Below, piece by piece: positions 1 through 6,197 of a stretch of DNA of 10,462 bases. Under the pieces are notes generated by a model. It saw only the letters and a list, made by a program, of their open reading frames with translations, was not told the DNA's origin and searched no databases. Each line of letters begins with the position of its first letter. Positions within the stretch are counted from its first letter, which is position 1. The position numbers were made by a program, and so were the translations under genes. The DNA lies in NCBI GenBank assembly GCA_016929205.1, contig JAFGJF010000640.1, positions 1 through 10,462 on the forward strand. Direction: 5' to 3'. This DNA comes from Anaerolineae bacterium. GTDB lineage: Bacteria > Chloroflexota > Anaerolineae > JAFGEY01.

Positions 1-184
1 GCTTATTGGTCAGGCGCCTACAGAGGCCGCTTTTGCTCAGGCGGCCGATCTTGCCCGGCAGGCAGCTCGCCCGATCTCGGACGTGCGCGGCACAGCGGCA
101 CAGCGACGCCATCTGGTTGGCGTTCTGGTCAAGCGCGCGTTGGGTCATGCTGTAAGCCGGGCGCGAGGAGGGAACGATGCATGA
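1..184 (+). CDS. FAD-binding (medium) subunit of a xanthine dehydrogenase/CoxM-type molybdenum hydroxylase, C-terminal end only
   Basis: The frame is open from base 2 to the TGA at 182-184, giving the last 60 residues of a protein that begins outside the window. The sequence AARPISDVRGTAAQRRHLVGVL, followed by VKRAL, matches the end of the C-terminal domain of CoxM/XdhB-type flavoprotein subunits, where a conserved 'D.RG.A.YR..L..VL..RAL' helix closes the protein. In the family this subunit holds FAD and passes electrons from the iron-sulfur subunit to the final acceptor. The FAD-binding part is not visible, so the acceptor cannot be judged. The gene overlaps the next by 8 bases (177-184), as expected for an operon of medium, small and large subunits. 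The assignment depends on this tail plus the unambiguous neighbours. Confidence 0.85.
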   Translation, partial: LIGQAPTEAAFAQAADLARQAARPISDVRGTAAQRRHLVGVLVKRALGHAVSRARGGNDA

Positions 185-680
185 CGACGACAAGATGCAA
201 GTCAGGGCCACGATCAACGGCCAGCCAACAGAGTTCCTTTGTGCGCCCCACCAGAGTTTGCTCGAGTGCCTGCGTGATATCCTGGGATTGACCGGCAGCA
301 AAGAAGGGTGTAACGACGGCAACTGCGGCGCGTGCAGCGTCCTGCTTGACGGCCGGCTGGTCAACGCGTGCCTGGTGTTGGGCGTCGAGGTTCAAGGGCG
401 AGAGGTGACGACGGTGGAAGGCCTGGCCGATTGGCGAGGCTTGCACCCACTCCAGCAGGCTTTTATCGAACAGGATGCGCTCCAGTGCGGGTATTGTACG
501 CCCGGCATGTTGATCGCGGCCAAGGCATTGCTCGATCGTGATCCGGATCCTTCTGAAGAACGGATCCGCACCTGGCTGGCGGGAAATCTATGCCGCTGTA
601 CCGGCTATGATAAAATCGTCCGCGCCGTGCAGTCTGCGGCGGCAAGCATGGCGGAACAAGGCGAGGAGAAGGCCACATGA
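177..680 (+). CDS. [2Fe-2S] iron-sulfur (small) subunit of the molybdenum hydroxylase, CoxS/XdhA-like
   Basis: This 167-residue protein has the standard length of the separate iron-sulfur subunit of xanthine dehydrogenase/CO dehydrogenase-type enzymes, which carries electrons from the molybdenum centre to FAD. Residues 8-85 form the plant-ferredoxin-like domain, with cluster ligands Cys45, Cys50, Cys53 and Cys65 (GCNDGNCGAC pattern). Residues 90-155 form the helical second [2Fe-2S] domain, with Cys104 and Cys107 (QCGYCTPGM) and Cys139 and Cys141 (NLCRCTGY). All eight ligands are present, and Gln103 next to the second cluster is the usual contact to the cofactor. The ATG at 177 is chosen because AGGAGG (166-171) sits 5 nt upstream; a second ATG at 195 has no such site. 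It overlaps the gene before by 8 bases and the gene after by 4 (ATGA). There is no signal peptide, so the enzyme is cytoplasmic. Confidence 0.96.
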   Translation: MHDDDKMQVRATINGQPTEFLCAPHQSLLECLRDILGLTGSKEGCNDGNCGACSVLLDGRLVNACLVLGVEVQGREVTTVEGLADWRGLHPLQQAFIEQDALQCGYCTPGMLIAAKALLDRDPDPSEERIRTWLAGNLCRCTGYDKIVRAVQSAAASMAEQGEEKAT

Positions 681-2941
681 TCGATCTAAAAGAAAACTAT
701 GCCGTGATCGGCACGCGTCCGCCGCGATACGATGCTGCCGACAAAGTGACCGGCCAGGCACTCTTTGGCACGGATACCCACCTGGCGAGGCTGGCGTATG
801 CCAAAATGCTGCGCAGCCCGCACGCCCACGCCCGCATTCTCACTATCGACACCAGCCGTGCCGAAGCGCTGCCGGGCGTCTTTGCCATGGTCACCGCCAG
901 GGATCTGCCGGCCGCAAGGACTCTCGCGGCCCAGCCGGGGGAGAGCACGGACGACCTCAAGTATCAATGTGACAACACGCTGGCAAGCGATAAAGTGCTG
1001 TATGCCGGGCACGCGATTGCTGCCGTTGCGGCAAGCGATCCGCACACTGCCGAAAAAGCCGTCCGGCTGATCGACGTCGAATACGATCTGCTGCCGGCCG
1101 TGACGGACGTTTGGGAGGCGGCACAAGCAGGGGCTCCGCTGCTTCACGAGACGATGCGCACGCGTTCGCTGGCGGGCACAGGTGACAGGCCGGGCAATGT
1201 CGCCGCTTATTCGCAACATCTCAAGGGCGATCCGGAACTTGGTTTTGCCCAAGCGGATGTTATCGTCGAGCGCACGTTTCGCACGGCGACCGTGCACCAG
1301 GGCTACATCGAGCCACACGCCACCACGGCGGTTTGGGGCACTGACGGCGTGTTAACCGTGTATACCAGCACGCAAGGGGCGTTTTCCTTCCGCGATCAGC
1401 TTGCCGAACTGTTGTGTTATCCGATGTCCAAGATCCGTGTCGTGCCTACCGAAGTCGGCGGCGCGTTTGGGGGCAAAAACACCAGCTATCTCGACACGGT
1501 CGCGGCGCTGCTTTCTCGTAAGTCGGGCCGCCCGGTCAAGATGGTGATGACCCGCGCCGAAACGCTGCTGGCGACCGGACCGACGCCGGGCACGCTCATT
1601 CGCGTCAAAATGGGCGCTACAAAGGACGGAAAAATCACGGCGGCGCACGCCGAGCTGTATTATGAGGCCGGCGGTTATCCCGGCGCGCCGCTGTGGGGCG
1701 GCATGGGGGTCATCCTGGCCGCTTATGACATCCCGCACGGGCGAATCGACGGCTACGACGTCGTCGTCAACAGGCCCAAGACGGACACCTATCGCGCTCC
1801 GGGGGCAACTCCTGCGGTTTTTGCCGTCGAGCAAGTGATCGACGAGTTGGCTGAAAAGACGGGCATCGATCCGATCGAATTTCGCTTGCAGAACCGGGTG
1901 CGGGAAGGCACGCGGCGGGTGAACGGCGCGACACATACCCAGGTCAGTGCCTATGAGGTGCTCAAAGCTGCGCAAGAACACGATCACACTGGTGCGCCGC
2001 TTCCAGGGCCGCATCGCGGGCGCGGGGTGGCCTATGGATTCTGGGGAAATTGGGGCGCACGGTCGAGTTGCATTCTGAACGTCAATGACGATGGCACGGT
2101 CAGCCTGGTGACGGGTTCGGTCGACATCACCGGAACGCGCACCAGTCTGGCCATGCAGGCTGCCGAAACGCTGGAATTGCCCCTGGACCGCGTCAAATCA
2201 AGTGTGGGAGACACCGATTCTGTGGGCTATGCTGATACCAGCGCGGGCAGCCGCACGACGATGGCAACGGGCGTTGCCGTGGTCAAAGCCGCAAAGGACG
2301 TGATCGCGCAGATGCGCGCGCGCGCGGCGCTGCTGTGGGGTGTGGCTGCTGATGCGGTTTCGTACCAAAAGGGCACGTTCACCACCCACGAGGATGCAGG
2401 CAGGCGTTTGAGTTTTGTGGAATTGGCCGCACGGCTCTCTCAGACCGGCGGCGCGATCACAGGCGTGGGCAATGTCAACGTGGGAGAATGGGGCGGTACG
2501 TTTGGGGCGCACATTGTCGACGTCGAGGTCGATCCCGAAACGGGCAAGGTGGCTATTTTGCGCTATACGGCCGTGCAAGATGCGGGGCGGGCGATTCACC
2601 CGGCGCAAGTCGAGGGCCAGATACAAGGCGGCGTCGTACAGGGCATTGGCTGGGCGCTGTTCGAAGGGTACGCGTACAATGAACGGGGCGAGATGCTCAA
2701 CCCCAACCTGCTCGACTATAAACTGCCTACGGCGCTTGACGTGCCATCGATCGAAACCGTCGTCGTCGAGGTCCCATATCCCAAGCATCCCTACGGTGTG
2801 CGCGGGGTTGGCGAGATACCGATCATGCCTCCTCCCGCCGCGATCGCCAACGCCATATACCGGGCCGTCGGGGTGCGCATTTTCCAACTGCCGATGACAC
2901 CGGCCCGCATTTTGCAGGCGATGGGGGTGATCGAGTCTTGA
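677..2941 (+). CDS. Molybdopterin-binding catalytic (large) subunit, xanthine dehydrogenase family
   Basis: This 754-residue protein has the normal length for the separate large subunit that binds molybdopterin cytosine dinucleotide and hydroxylates the substrate with oxygen from water. The N-terminal a/b hammerhead domain covers about 10-125 (PRYDAADKVTGQALFGTD, LRSPHAHARI). The molybdenum-binding domains follow, with TSTQG (231-235), GGAFGGK (261-267), YRAPGA (372-377), and the C-terminal EGQIQGGVVQGIGWALFEG (646-664) and GVRGVGE (707-713). Glu713 corresponds to the catalytic glutamate of the family. The AYxCSFR loop of form I CO dehydrogenase is absent; the corresponding segment reads DTYRAPGAT, so CO oxidation is unlikely. 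The substrate (purine, aldehyde or N-heterocycle) cannot be read from sequence. At 483-488 the protein has DITGTR where many relatives have a GQG motif. The start ATG overlaps the previous stop (ATGA), with GAGGAGAAGG at 663-672 as ribosome binding site. Confidence 0.96.
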   Translation: MIDLKENYAVIGTRPPRYDAADKVTGQALFGTDTHLARLAYAKMLRSPHAHARILTIDTSRAEALPGVFAMVTARDLPAARTLAAQPGESTDDLKYQCDNTLASDKVLYAGHAIAAVAASDPHTAEKAVRLIDVEYDLLPAVTDVWEAAQAGAPLLHETMRTRSLAGTGDRPGNVAAYSQHLKGDPELGFAQADVIVERTFRTATVHQGYIEPHATTAVWGTDGVLTVYTSTQGAFSFRDQLAELLCYPMSKIRVVPTEVGGAFGGKNTSYLDTVAALLSRKSGRPVKMVMTRAETLLATGPTPGTLIRVKMGATKDGKITAAHAELYYEAGGYPGAPLWGGMGVILAAYDIPHGRIDGYDVVVNRPKTDTYRAPGATPAVFAVEQVIDELAEKTGIDPIEFRLQNRVREGTRRVNGATHTQVSAYEVLKAAQEHDHTGAPLPGPHRGRGVAYGFWGNWGARSSCILNVNDDGTVSLVTGSVDITGTRTSLAMQAAETLELPLDRVKSSVGDTDSVGYADTSAGSRTTMATGVAVVKAAKDVIAQMRARAALLWGVAADAVSYQKGTFTTHEDAGRRLSFVELAARLSQTGGAITGVGNVNVGEWGGTFGAHIVDVEVDPETGKVAILRYTAVQDAGRAIHPAQVEGQIQGGVVQGIGWALFEGYAYNERGEMLNPNLLDYKLPTALDVPSIETVVVEVPYPKHPYGVRGVGEIPIMPPPAAIANAIYRAVGVRIFQLPMTPARILQAMGVIES

Positions 2942-3204
2942 TGGCGACAGTCTGGATCCCGTCGCTGATGCGCACCTTGTCTGGCGGCCGAGAAAACGTA
3001 TCCGTACCAGGGCAAACGGTGGGAGAGGTGATCGAAGCCCTGGATACGGTCTGCCCCGGTATCAAAGACCGATTGTGTCATGAAGAGCGGATCGATCCTG
3101 CCATCGCAGTGTGGATCGATGGCAGGATCGCCCCGCTTGGTTTGATCGAAGCGGTTGCCGAACAAAGCGAGATCCTGTTTCTCCCCGCGGTGGCCGGCGG
3201 ATAA
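2941..3204 (+). CDS. MoaD/ThiS-family ubiquitin-like sulfur carrier protein
   Basis: This 87-residue protein begins MATVWIPSLMRTLSGG and ends LPAVAGG. The short length, the b-strand opening with 'IPS.LR..' style, the middle segment (VGEVIEALDTVCPG, IDPAIAVWIDG) and the terminal Gly-Gly are hallmarks of MoaD/ThiS proteins. In these the last glycine is adenylated and then thiocarboxylated, and sulfur is donated to molybdopterin synthesis (MoaD) or thiazole synthesis (ThiS). Its place as last gene of a molybdenum hydroxylase operon favours a molybdopterin role. The ATG at 2941 overlaps the TGA of the large subunit by one base (TGATG), with GGGGGTGAT at 2923-2931 as ribosome binding site. A TTG codon just before it is not needed. 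The stop TAA lies three bases from the end of the convergent gene. It is not possible to say whether it works with a general MoaE or is dedicated to this enzyme. Confidence 0.88.
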   Translation: MATVWIPSLMRTLSGGRENVSVPGQTVGEVIEALDTVCPGIKDRLCHEERIDPAIAVWIDGRIAPLGLIEAVAEQSEILFLPAVAGG

Positions 3205-3207
3205 CAA

Positions 3208-3828
3208 TCACACCGGAGTTTTCTCCAGGGTGGCGACCAGGTCGGCCAACCTCTGGTGCGCTTGGGCGATGGCTGTCTCCATTGCGCTGACCTCGTCCAC
3301 ACGGCCGGTCATCAAGAACAAGTCTTTGTGCGCCAGGGCTTGTTGCAGGTTTTGGCCGATGTCATACATTGAGCGGCGGTAGGCGGCCCACGGGCCGCTG
3401 GCAGCCGGACGAAGGTGATATTGTTCGAGGATCGCGTCTGCGCACATGTCTGCAACCTGGATTTTCCAGGCTCGCATGCTGACTCGAATATCGCAGCGCG
3501 GACAGCCTTTTTCAAACAGATCATCCACGGCCGTTTTGATCCGCAGATGATGGTTTTTGCGCCGTTCAATTTGACCGTCAGCAGAGATCGTCTTTTTCCA
3601 CTTTTCGATCTCTTCAGGGTCGTCATGTGCTGTCTTTTTGCGCAGGTCAAAGGTCATCATCACTTCCCTGACAATGGTATCTATTAGGCCGCCCACCCAT
3701 CCCAGTTTTGACACGTCCAGGTCCGGCGGTCGATCGATTTGGAAGCGAGATTCACCTTCCTCTGGTACCCGGAGATCGAAAATCACACGCAAAAGTGCAC
3801 AGAGTTCAAGCTCAATATTGTCTTGCAT
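3208..3828 (-). CDS. Protein of unknown function with a CPRC motif, 206 residues
   Basis: I do not recognise a family. The protein is soluble, with no signal peptide or membrane segment. It has an acidic N-terminal part (1-60), a charged lysine-rich middle (about 62-105, DLRKKTAHDDPEEIEKWKK then ERRKNHHLRIK), a Cys109-Pro-Arg-Cys112 pair that could bind metal or act in thiol chemistry, and a mostly helical C-terminal half (120-203) ending in a likely amphipathic helix. Cys10 and Cys129 are its other cysteines. The frame extends to a TTG at 3843, but the ATG at 3828 is preferred because GGAG (3838-3841) and a G-run lie just upstream on the coding strand. It has its own promoter (3870-3898) and converges on the MoaD-like gene with 3 bases between stops. 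The context gives no firm clue to function. Confidence 0.8.
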   Translation of the reverse strand: MQDNIELELCALLRVIFDLRVPEEGESRFQIDRPPDLDVSKLGWVGGLIDTIVREVMMTFDLRKKTAHDDPEEIEKWKKTISADGQIERRKNHHLRIKTAVDDLFEKGCPRCDIRVSMRAWKIQVADMCADAILEQYHLRPAASGPWAAYRRSMYDIGQNLQQALAHKDLFLMTGRVDEVSAMETAIAQAHQRLADLVATLEKTPV

Positions 3829-3869
3829 TGTTCCCCCCTCCAAGTTATTGCAACGAAATCACTCTTTTC

Positions 3870-3898
3870 ATTCTATCATATGTTGAGCGAGTCGGCAA
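3870..3898 (-). promoter_or_regulatory. Predicted sigma-70-type promoter of the 206-residue gene
   Basis: Reading the minus strand, TTGCCG (3893-3898) is followed after 17 bp by TAGAAT (3870-3875), preceded by TGA, which gives an extended -10. Transcription would start near 3863, leaving a leader of about 35 nt before the ATG at 3828. The match is seen in sequence; activity is inferred. Confidence 0.6.
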
Positions 3899-3926
3899 GG
3901 TCTGCTATTCTTGGTTGGGAGGGCAA

Positions 3927-5669
3927 TCATATCTTTGCTTGAGATAAGCGGGTTGCATAGACATAGTATGCGCCGATCTCATTTCCGTGCGCATCGCACA
4001 GGGCCGTTTGCAGCCGCGTTTCTCCGGCGTCGAGAGACATCTCAAAAACGACGCGTTTATCCCCTGGGGCAATGTCTTGGCTCTCTGTATGACCGGCGAC
4101 CGCGATCCTGGCTGCAACCAGGGGGATGGCTCGCCCGCCGCCGTAGCCGTTTTTGATGTTCGAATAGGGGATCAACTCCCCCGGGATGCCTTCTGCGATG
4201 GCGCTATCCTGTTCTTTGGGCCAGCGGCGCAGTTCAAAACGATAGCAGCCTGGTGTGGCGACGTCGATCTCCCAGTACCCATTGCACTCGAGACCGGCGC
4301 GGACCAACGACTGATTCCAGGCACAGGCAACCGGGTCGTTTCGCCAATCGTGTGAGTTCAAAAGTACGGTTTCCCCATCATGGTGCCCAATCGGAATCGG
4401 GATTGTGCCGTCAAATTGTTGCGACACCTTTTTCCACCACGCTTCGTATCCCTGGCGCATATGGTTGACGACGTCTGGATGCCGAGCGGCAACGTCGTGC
4501 TTTTGTCCCGGATCGGCCAGGATATCATACAGTTCGACGCCGTTGATCAGCCGCCAACGCTGCGTCATCGTCGCGCTTTTACGCCACTTGACTGGGTACG
4601 CCACCCGCTGTGAATCGGTAACGATGATGCGATCCGGCCAGGCTGTCTCTCGGCCATCAAACAATGGAACCAGGCTTTTGCCGTCGAATAGGTGGTCTCT
4701 GGCGTCGATGCCGCACAGGTCGAGCAGCGTGGGCATCATATCTACGTTGGCTGCCAACTGGGGCACGTCGCGTCCGGTGTCCAGGCCGCCGCCCGGCCAG
4801 TGGATAAAGAGCGGCACGCGGTGCCCGCCTTCGTATTCGGAGCCCTTGATGCCTCTCATCCCGGCGTTAAAACCCGCGGTCACAAATTGTCCCTCGCCGG
4901 TGCTCGCTCCGCCGGATGTCCCGTTATCGGTCATAAAGATCAAGATCGTGTCTTTGTCCAATCCTAACGCCCGGAGGCGCCGGCGCAACAGGCCCAGGTT
5001 TTCGTCAATGCAGGTGATCATGCCGTAGAAATTGGCCCTGTCCCGGGTTTCTACCCGGCCCAGGTACGGATCGCTGTACGCGTCGTCGACGATGTAGGGC
5101 GAGTGTGGGGCGTTGGTCGTGATAAAGCACAGGAAAGGCTCGTCCTGAGCTTGCTCGATGAATTCAAGCGCTCGTTCGAACCAGATATCGGTGCAATACC
5201 CGGTAAAGGGCGTCCATTGCCCGTCGACGGCATAGACGTCATCGTTATAGTTGTTCCCCCAATAGTCAGGCGTATTGCCGACGCCGCCGCCGCCGTGCGT
5301 GACGACGTGCTGAAAGCCACGGTCCTGGGGCCGGTAAGGGGTGTTGTCGCCCAGATGCCATTTGCCAAAGAGTCCCGTGCGATAGCCATTTTCCGAAAAT
5401 GCCGTGGCAATGCTGTACTCGTCCTGCCTGAGCAGCGAACGCCCGCCAATGGTGTGCCAGACCCCGGTGCTGTTGTGATAGTGTCCGGTTATGAGCCCTG
5501 CCCTTGTGGGGGCACACGTTGGGCCTACGTGGTAATCGGTCAACCGGATGCTCTCCCCATGGAGCGCGTCCATATTGGGCGTGTCGATGATTCGATTGCC
5601 ATGGCAGCCCAGTTCACCATACCCTTGATCGTCGGTTAACACAAAAACGACATTTGGTTTTTTGCTCAC
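3927..5669 (-). CDS. Type I (formylglycine-dependent) sulfatase, arylsulfatase family
   Basis: This 580-residue sulfatase of the alkaline-phosphatase-like fold hydrolyses sulfate esters. The N-terminal core starts KPNVVFVLTDDQGYGELG, with Asp13 and Asp14 as calcium ligands. CAPTRAGLITG follows, in which Cys52 is the residue converted to formylglycine (C-x-P-x-R class). Further core motifs are GKWHLGD (Lys103, His105), NAPHSPY (His189), and TDNGT with the remaining metal ligands Asp248 and Asn249. Lys275 lies in RGIKGSEYEGGHRVP. After about residue 430 a C-terminal b-rich region (HDWRNDPVACAWNQSLV onwards) extends the protein beyond the core. The frame opens at 5726, but GTG at 5669 is chosen because AAGGAG lies 8 nt upstream and the family begins just there. 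No signal peptide is visible, so the enzyme appears cytoplasmic. No sulfatase-maturating enzyme or transporter is in the window, and the substrate is unknown. Confidence 0.95.
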   Translation of the reverse strand: MSKKPNVVFVLTDDQGYGELGCHGNRIIDTPNMDALHGESIRLTDYHVGPTCAPTRAGLITGHYHNSTGVWHTIGGRSLLRQDEYSIATAFSENGYRTGLFGKWHLGDNTPYRPQDRGFQHVVTHGGGGVGNTPDYWGNNYNDDVYAVDGQWTPFTGYCTDIWFERALEFIEQAQDEPFLCFITTNAPHSPYIVDDAYSDPYLGRVETRDRANFYGMITCIDENLGLLRRRLRALGLDKDTILIFMTDNGTSGGASTGEGQFVTAGFNAGMRGIKGSEYEGGHRVPLFIHWPGGGLDTGRDVPQLAANVDMMPTLLDLCGIDARDHLFDGKSLVPLFDGRETAWPDRIIVTDSQRVAYPVKWRKSATMTQRWRLINGVELYDILADPGQKHDVAARHPDVVNHMRQGYEAWWKKVSQQFDGTIPIPIGHHDGETVLLNSHDWRNDPVACAWNQSLVRAGLECNGYWEIDVATPGCYRFELRRWPKEQDSAIAEGIPGELIPYSNIKNGYGGGRAIPLVAARIAVAGHTESQDIAPGDKRVVFEMSLDAGETRLQTALCDAHGNEIGAYYVYATRLSQAKI

Positions 5670-5706
5670 CCAGCTCGCTCCTTTCAGATCGCGTATGAAT
5701 GATGTC

Positions 5707-5738
5707 GACAGGTATTGTAACACCATCGTTCACCTGTC
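5707..5738. promoter_or_regulatory. Inverted repeat flanking the sulfatase -10, candidate operator
   Basis: GACAGGT (5707-5713) and ACCTGTC (5732-5738) are perfect 7-bp inverted half-sites 25 bp apart, centre to centre. One abuts the -10 and covers the predicted start point. The other overlaps the -35. A dimeric repressor bound here would block the sulfatase promoter. The dyad is seen directly; the regulator and its effect are inference. Confidence 0.4.
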
Positions 5739-5742
5739 ACAA
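5714..5742 (-). promoter_or_regulatory. Predicted promoter of the sulfatase gene
   Basis: On the minus strand TTGTGA (5737-5742) is separated by 17 bp from TACAAT (5714-5719). The -10 is preceded by TGT, giving an extended -10. The expected start point near 5707 leaves a leader of about 38 nt before the GTG at 5669. The -35 is only 4 of 6 to consensus, so the extended -10 would carry most of the recognition. Confidence 0.55.
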
Positions 5743-5771
5743 GTCAACCTGGCATATCCCCAAGTCGTCAT

Positions 5772-5794
5772 AGGGCCTTGGCATGCAAGGCCCT
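5772..5794. repeat. Perfect palindrome with 9-bp arms between two divergent promoters
   Basis: AGGGCCTTG (5772-5780) and CAAGGCCCT (5786-5794) are exact reverse complements around a 5-base loop GCATG. No T-run follows on either strand, and neither neighbour is transcribed towards it to end there, so it is unlikely to be a terminator. It may be an operator or a copy of a dispersed palindromic repeat. Confidence 0.5.
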
Positions 5795-5821
5795 GGGATG
5801 ATGATCGTAACAACCGTTGCG

Positions 5822-5878
5822 GTTTTGTAACGCAGTTTTGTAACATTTGGTTGATTTTAGCGTGAAAGTTACGTGAAA
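5822..5878 (+). repeat. Two pairs of short direct repeats just upstream of the sigma factor promoter
   Basis: GTTTTGTAAC occurs at 5822-5831 and 5835-5844 (13-bp period). CGTGAAA occurs at 5861-5867 and 5872-5878 (11-bp period, about one helical turn). The second pair ends 5 bp before the -35. The AT-rich stretch could act as an UP element or as tandem activator sites; that role is inferred. Confidence 0.4.
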
Positions 5879-5883
5879 ATATC

Positions 5884-5912
5884 TTGATAGTCGTGTTCGA
5901 TTGTGTTATAAT
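5884..5912 (+). promoter_or_regulatory. Strong predicted promoter of the primary sigma factor gene
   Basis: TTGATA (5884-5889), a 17-bp spacer and a perfect TATAAT (5907-5912), with TGT just before it as an extended -10, make this the best promoter match in the window. Transcription would start near 5919, giving a leader of about 280 nt before the sigma factor start codon at 6198. The direct repeats at 5822-5878 lie immediately upstream. Confidence 0.75.
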
Positions 5913-5950
5913 ACTTAATATAGGTTATGTACACCATCTTTGGGTTGGCT

Positions 5951-6039
5951 CTGTGGGGGGCAGGTTTGGGGACAGCGTGTTAGTGATAATCCCACAGTGC
6001 GCGCCTCTCAGTTCCTCGGCAGTTGCTTCTGGAGAGAGG
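5951..6039 (+). other. Two stem-loops in the 5' leader of the sigma factor transcript
   Basis: CTGTGGG (5951-5957) pairs exactly with CCCACAG (5991-5997) across a 33-base loop. CCTCTC (6004-6009) pairs exactly with GAGAGG (6034-6039). Neither is followed by a T-run. They could stabilise or regulate the long leader, but the pairings are short and could occur by chance. No known riboswitch class was recognised. Confidence 0.3.
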
Positions 6040-6197
6040 TATAGCAATCAAATCCTAGGCGTGTTTTCTTTTGGCAATCGAGAAAATACATTTTTGAACA
6101 CTCTCTCCATTTTGGAACCAGGAAGACATAATTTTTGGTAGTTCTTTTCACAAGACCAGATCGTTATGTCTACTACTATTCTCTAAAAAGGTGATGT

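Larger units (their letters stand above)
5670..6197. other. Divergent intergenic region between the sulfatase and the sigma factor genes
   Basis: About 530 bp with no convincing gene. From left to right it holds the sulfatase promoter inside a dyad (5707-5742), a perfect palindrome (5772-5794), two pairs of direct repeats (5822-5878), the sigma factor promoter (5884-5912), and a leader of about 280 nt with two stem-loops and a possible 18-codon reading frame (5927-5983). The stretch 5800-6197 is visibly richer in A and T than the flanking genes. The open frames through 5662-5865 and 5884-6141 show no family features and run through promoter elements, so they are not called as genes. Confidence 0.7.

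Noticed and set aside
1352..2014. Long minus-strand frames antisense to the hydroxylase subunits, including 686-1318 and 2198-2887
   Set aside because: They lie opposite strongly conserved protein-coding sequence, have Arg/Pro/His-rich compositions typical of shadow frames in GC-rich DNA, and lack ribosome binding sites or motifs.
677..2941. Form I carbon monoxide dehydrogenase large subunit (CoxL)
   Set aside because: The AYxCSFR signature loop is missing; the matching region reads DTYRAPGAT.
5772..5794. Intrinsic terminator between the sulfatase and sigma factor genes
   Set aside because: The genes diverge, so nothing reads into it from either side, and no T-run follows the hairpin on either strand.
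5884..6141. 85-codon plus-strand frame before the sigma factor
   Set aside because: Its start lies on the -35 of the best promoter in the window, so the transcript would not contain it, and its sequence looks non-coding.
6114..6143. ECF-type promoter (GGAAC followed by GTT) close to rpoD
   Set aside because: The spacing between GGAAC and GTT is 22 bases, longer than for known ECF promoters, and other pairings need weak matches.
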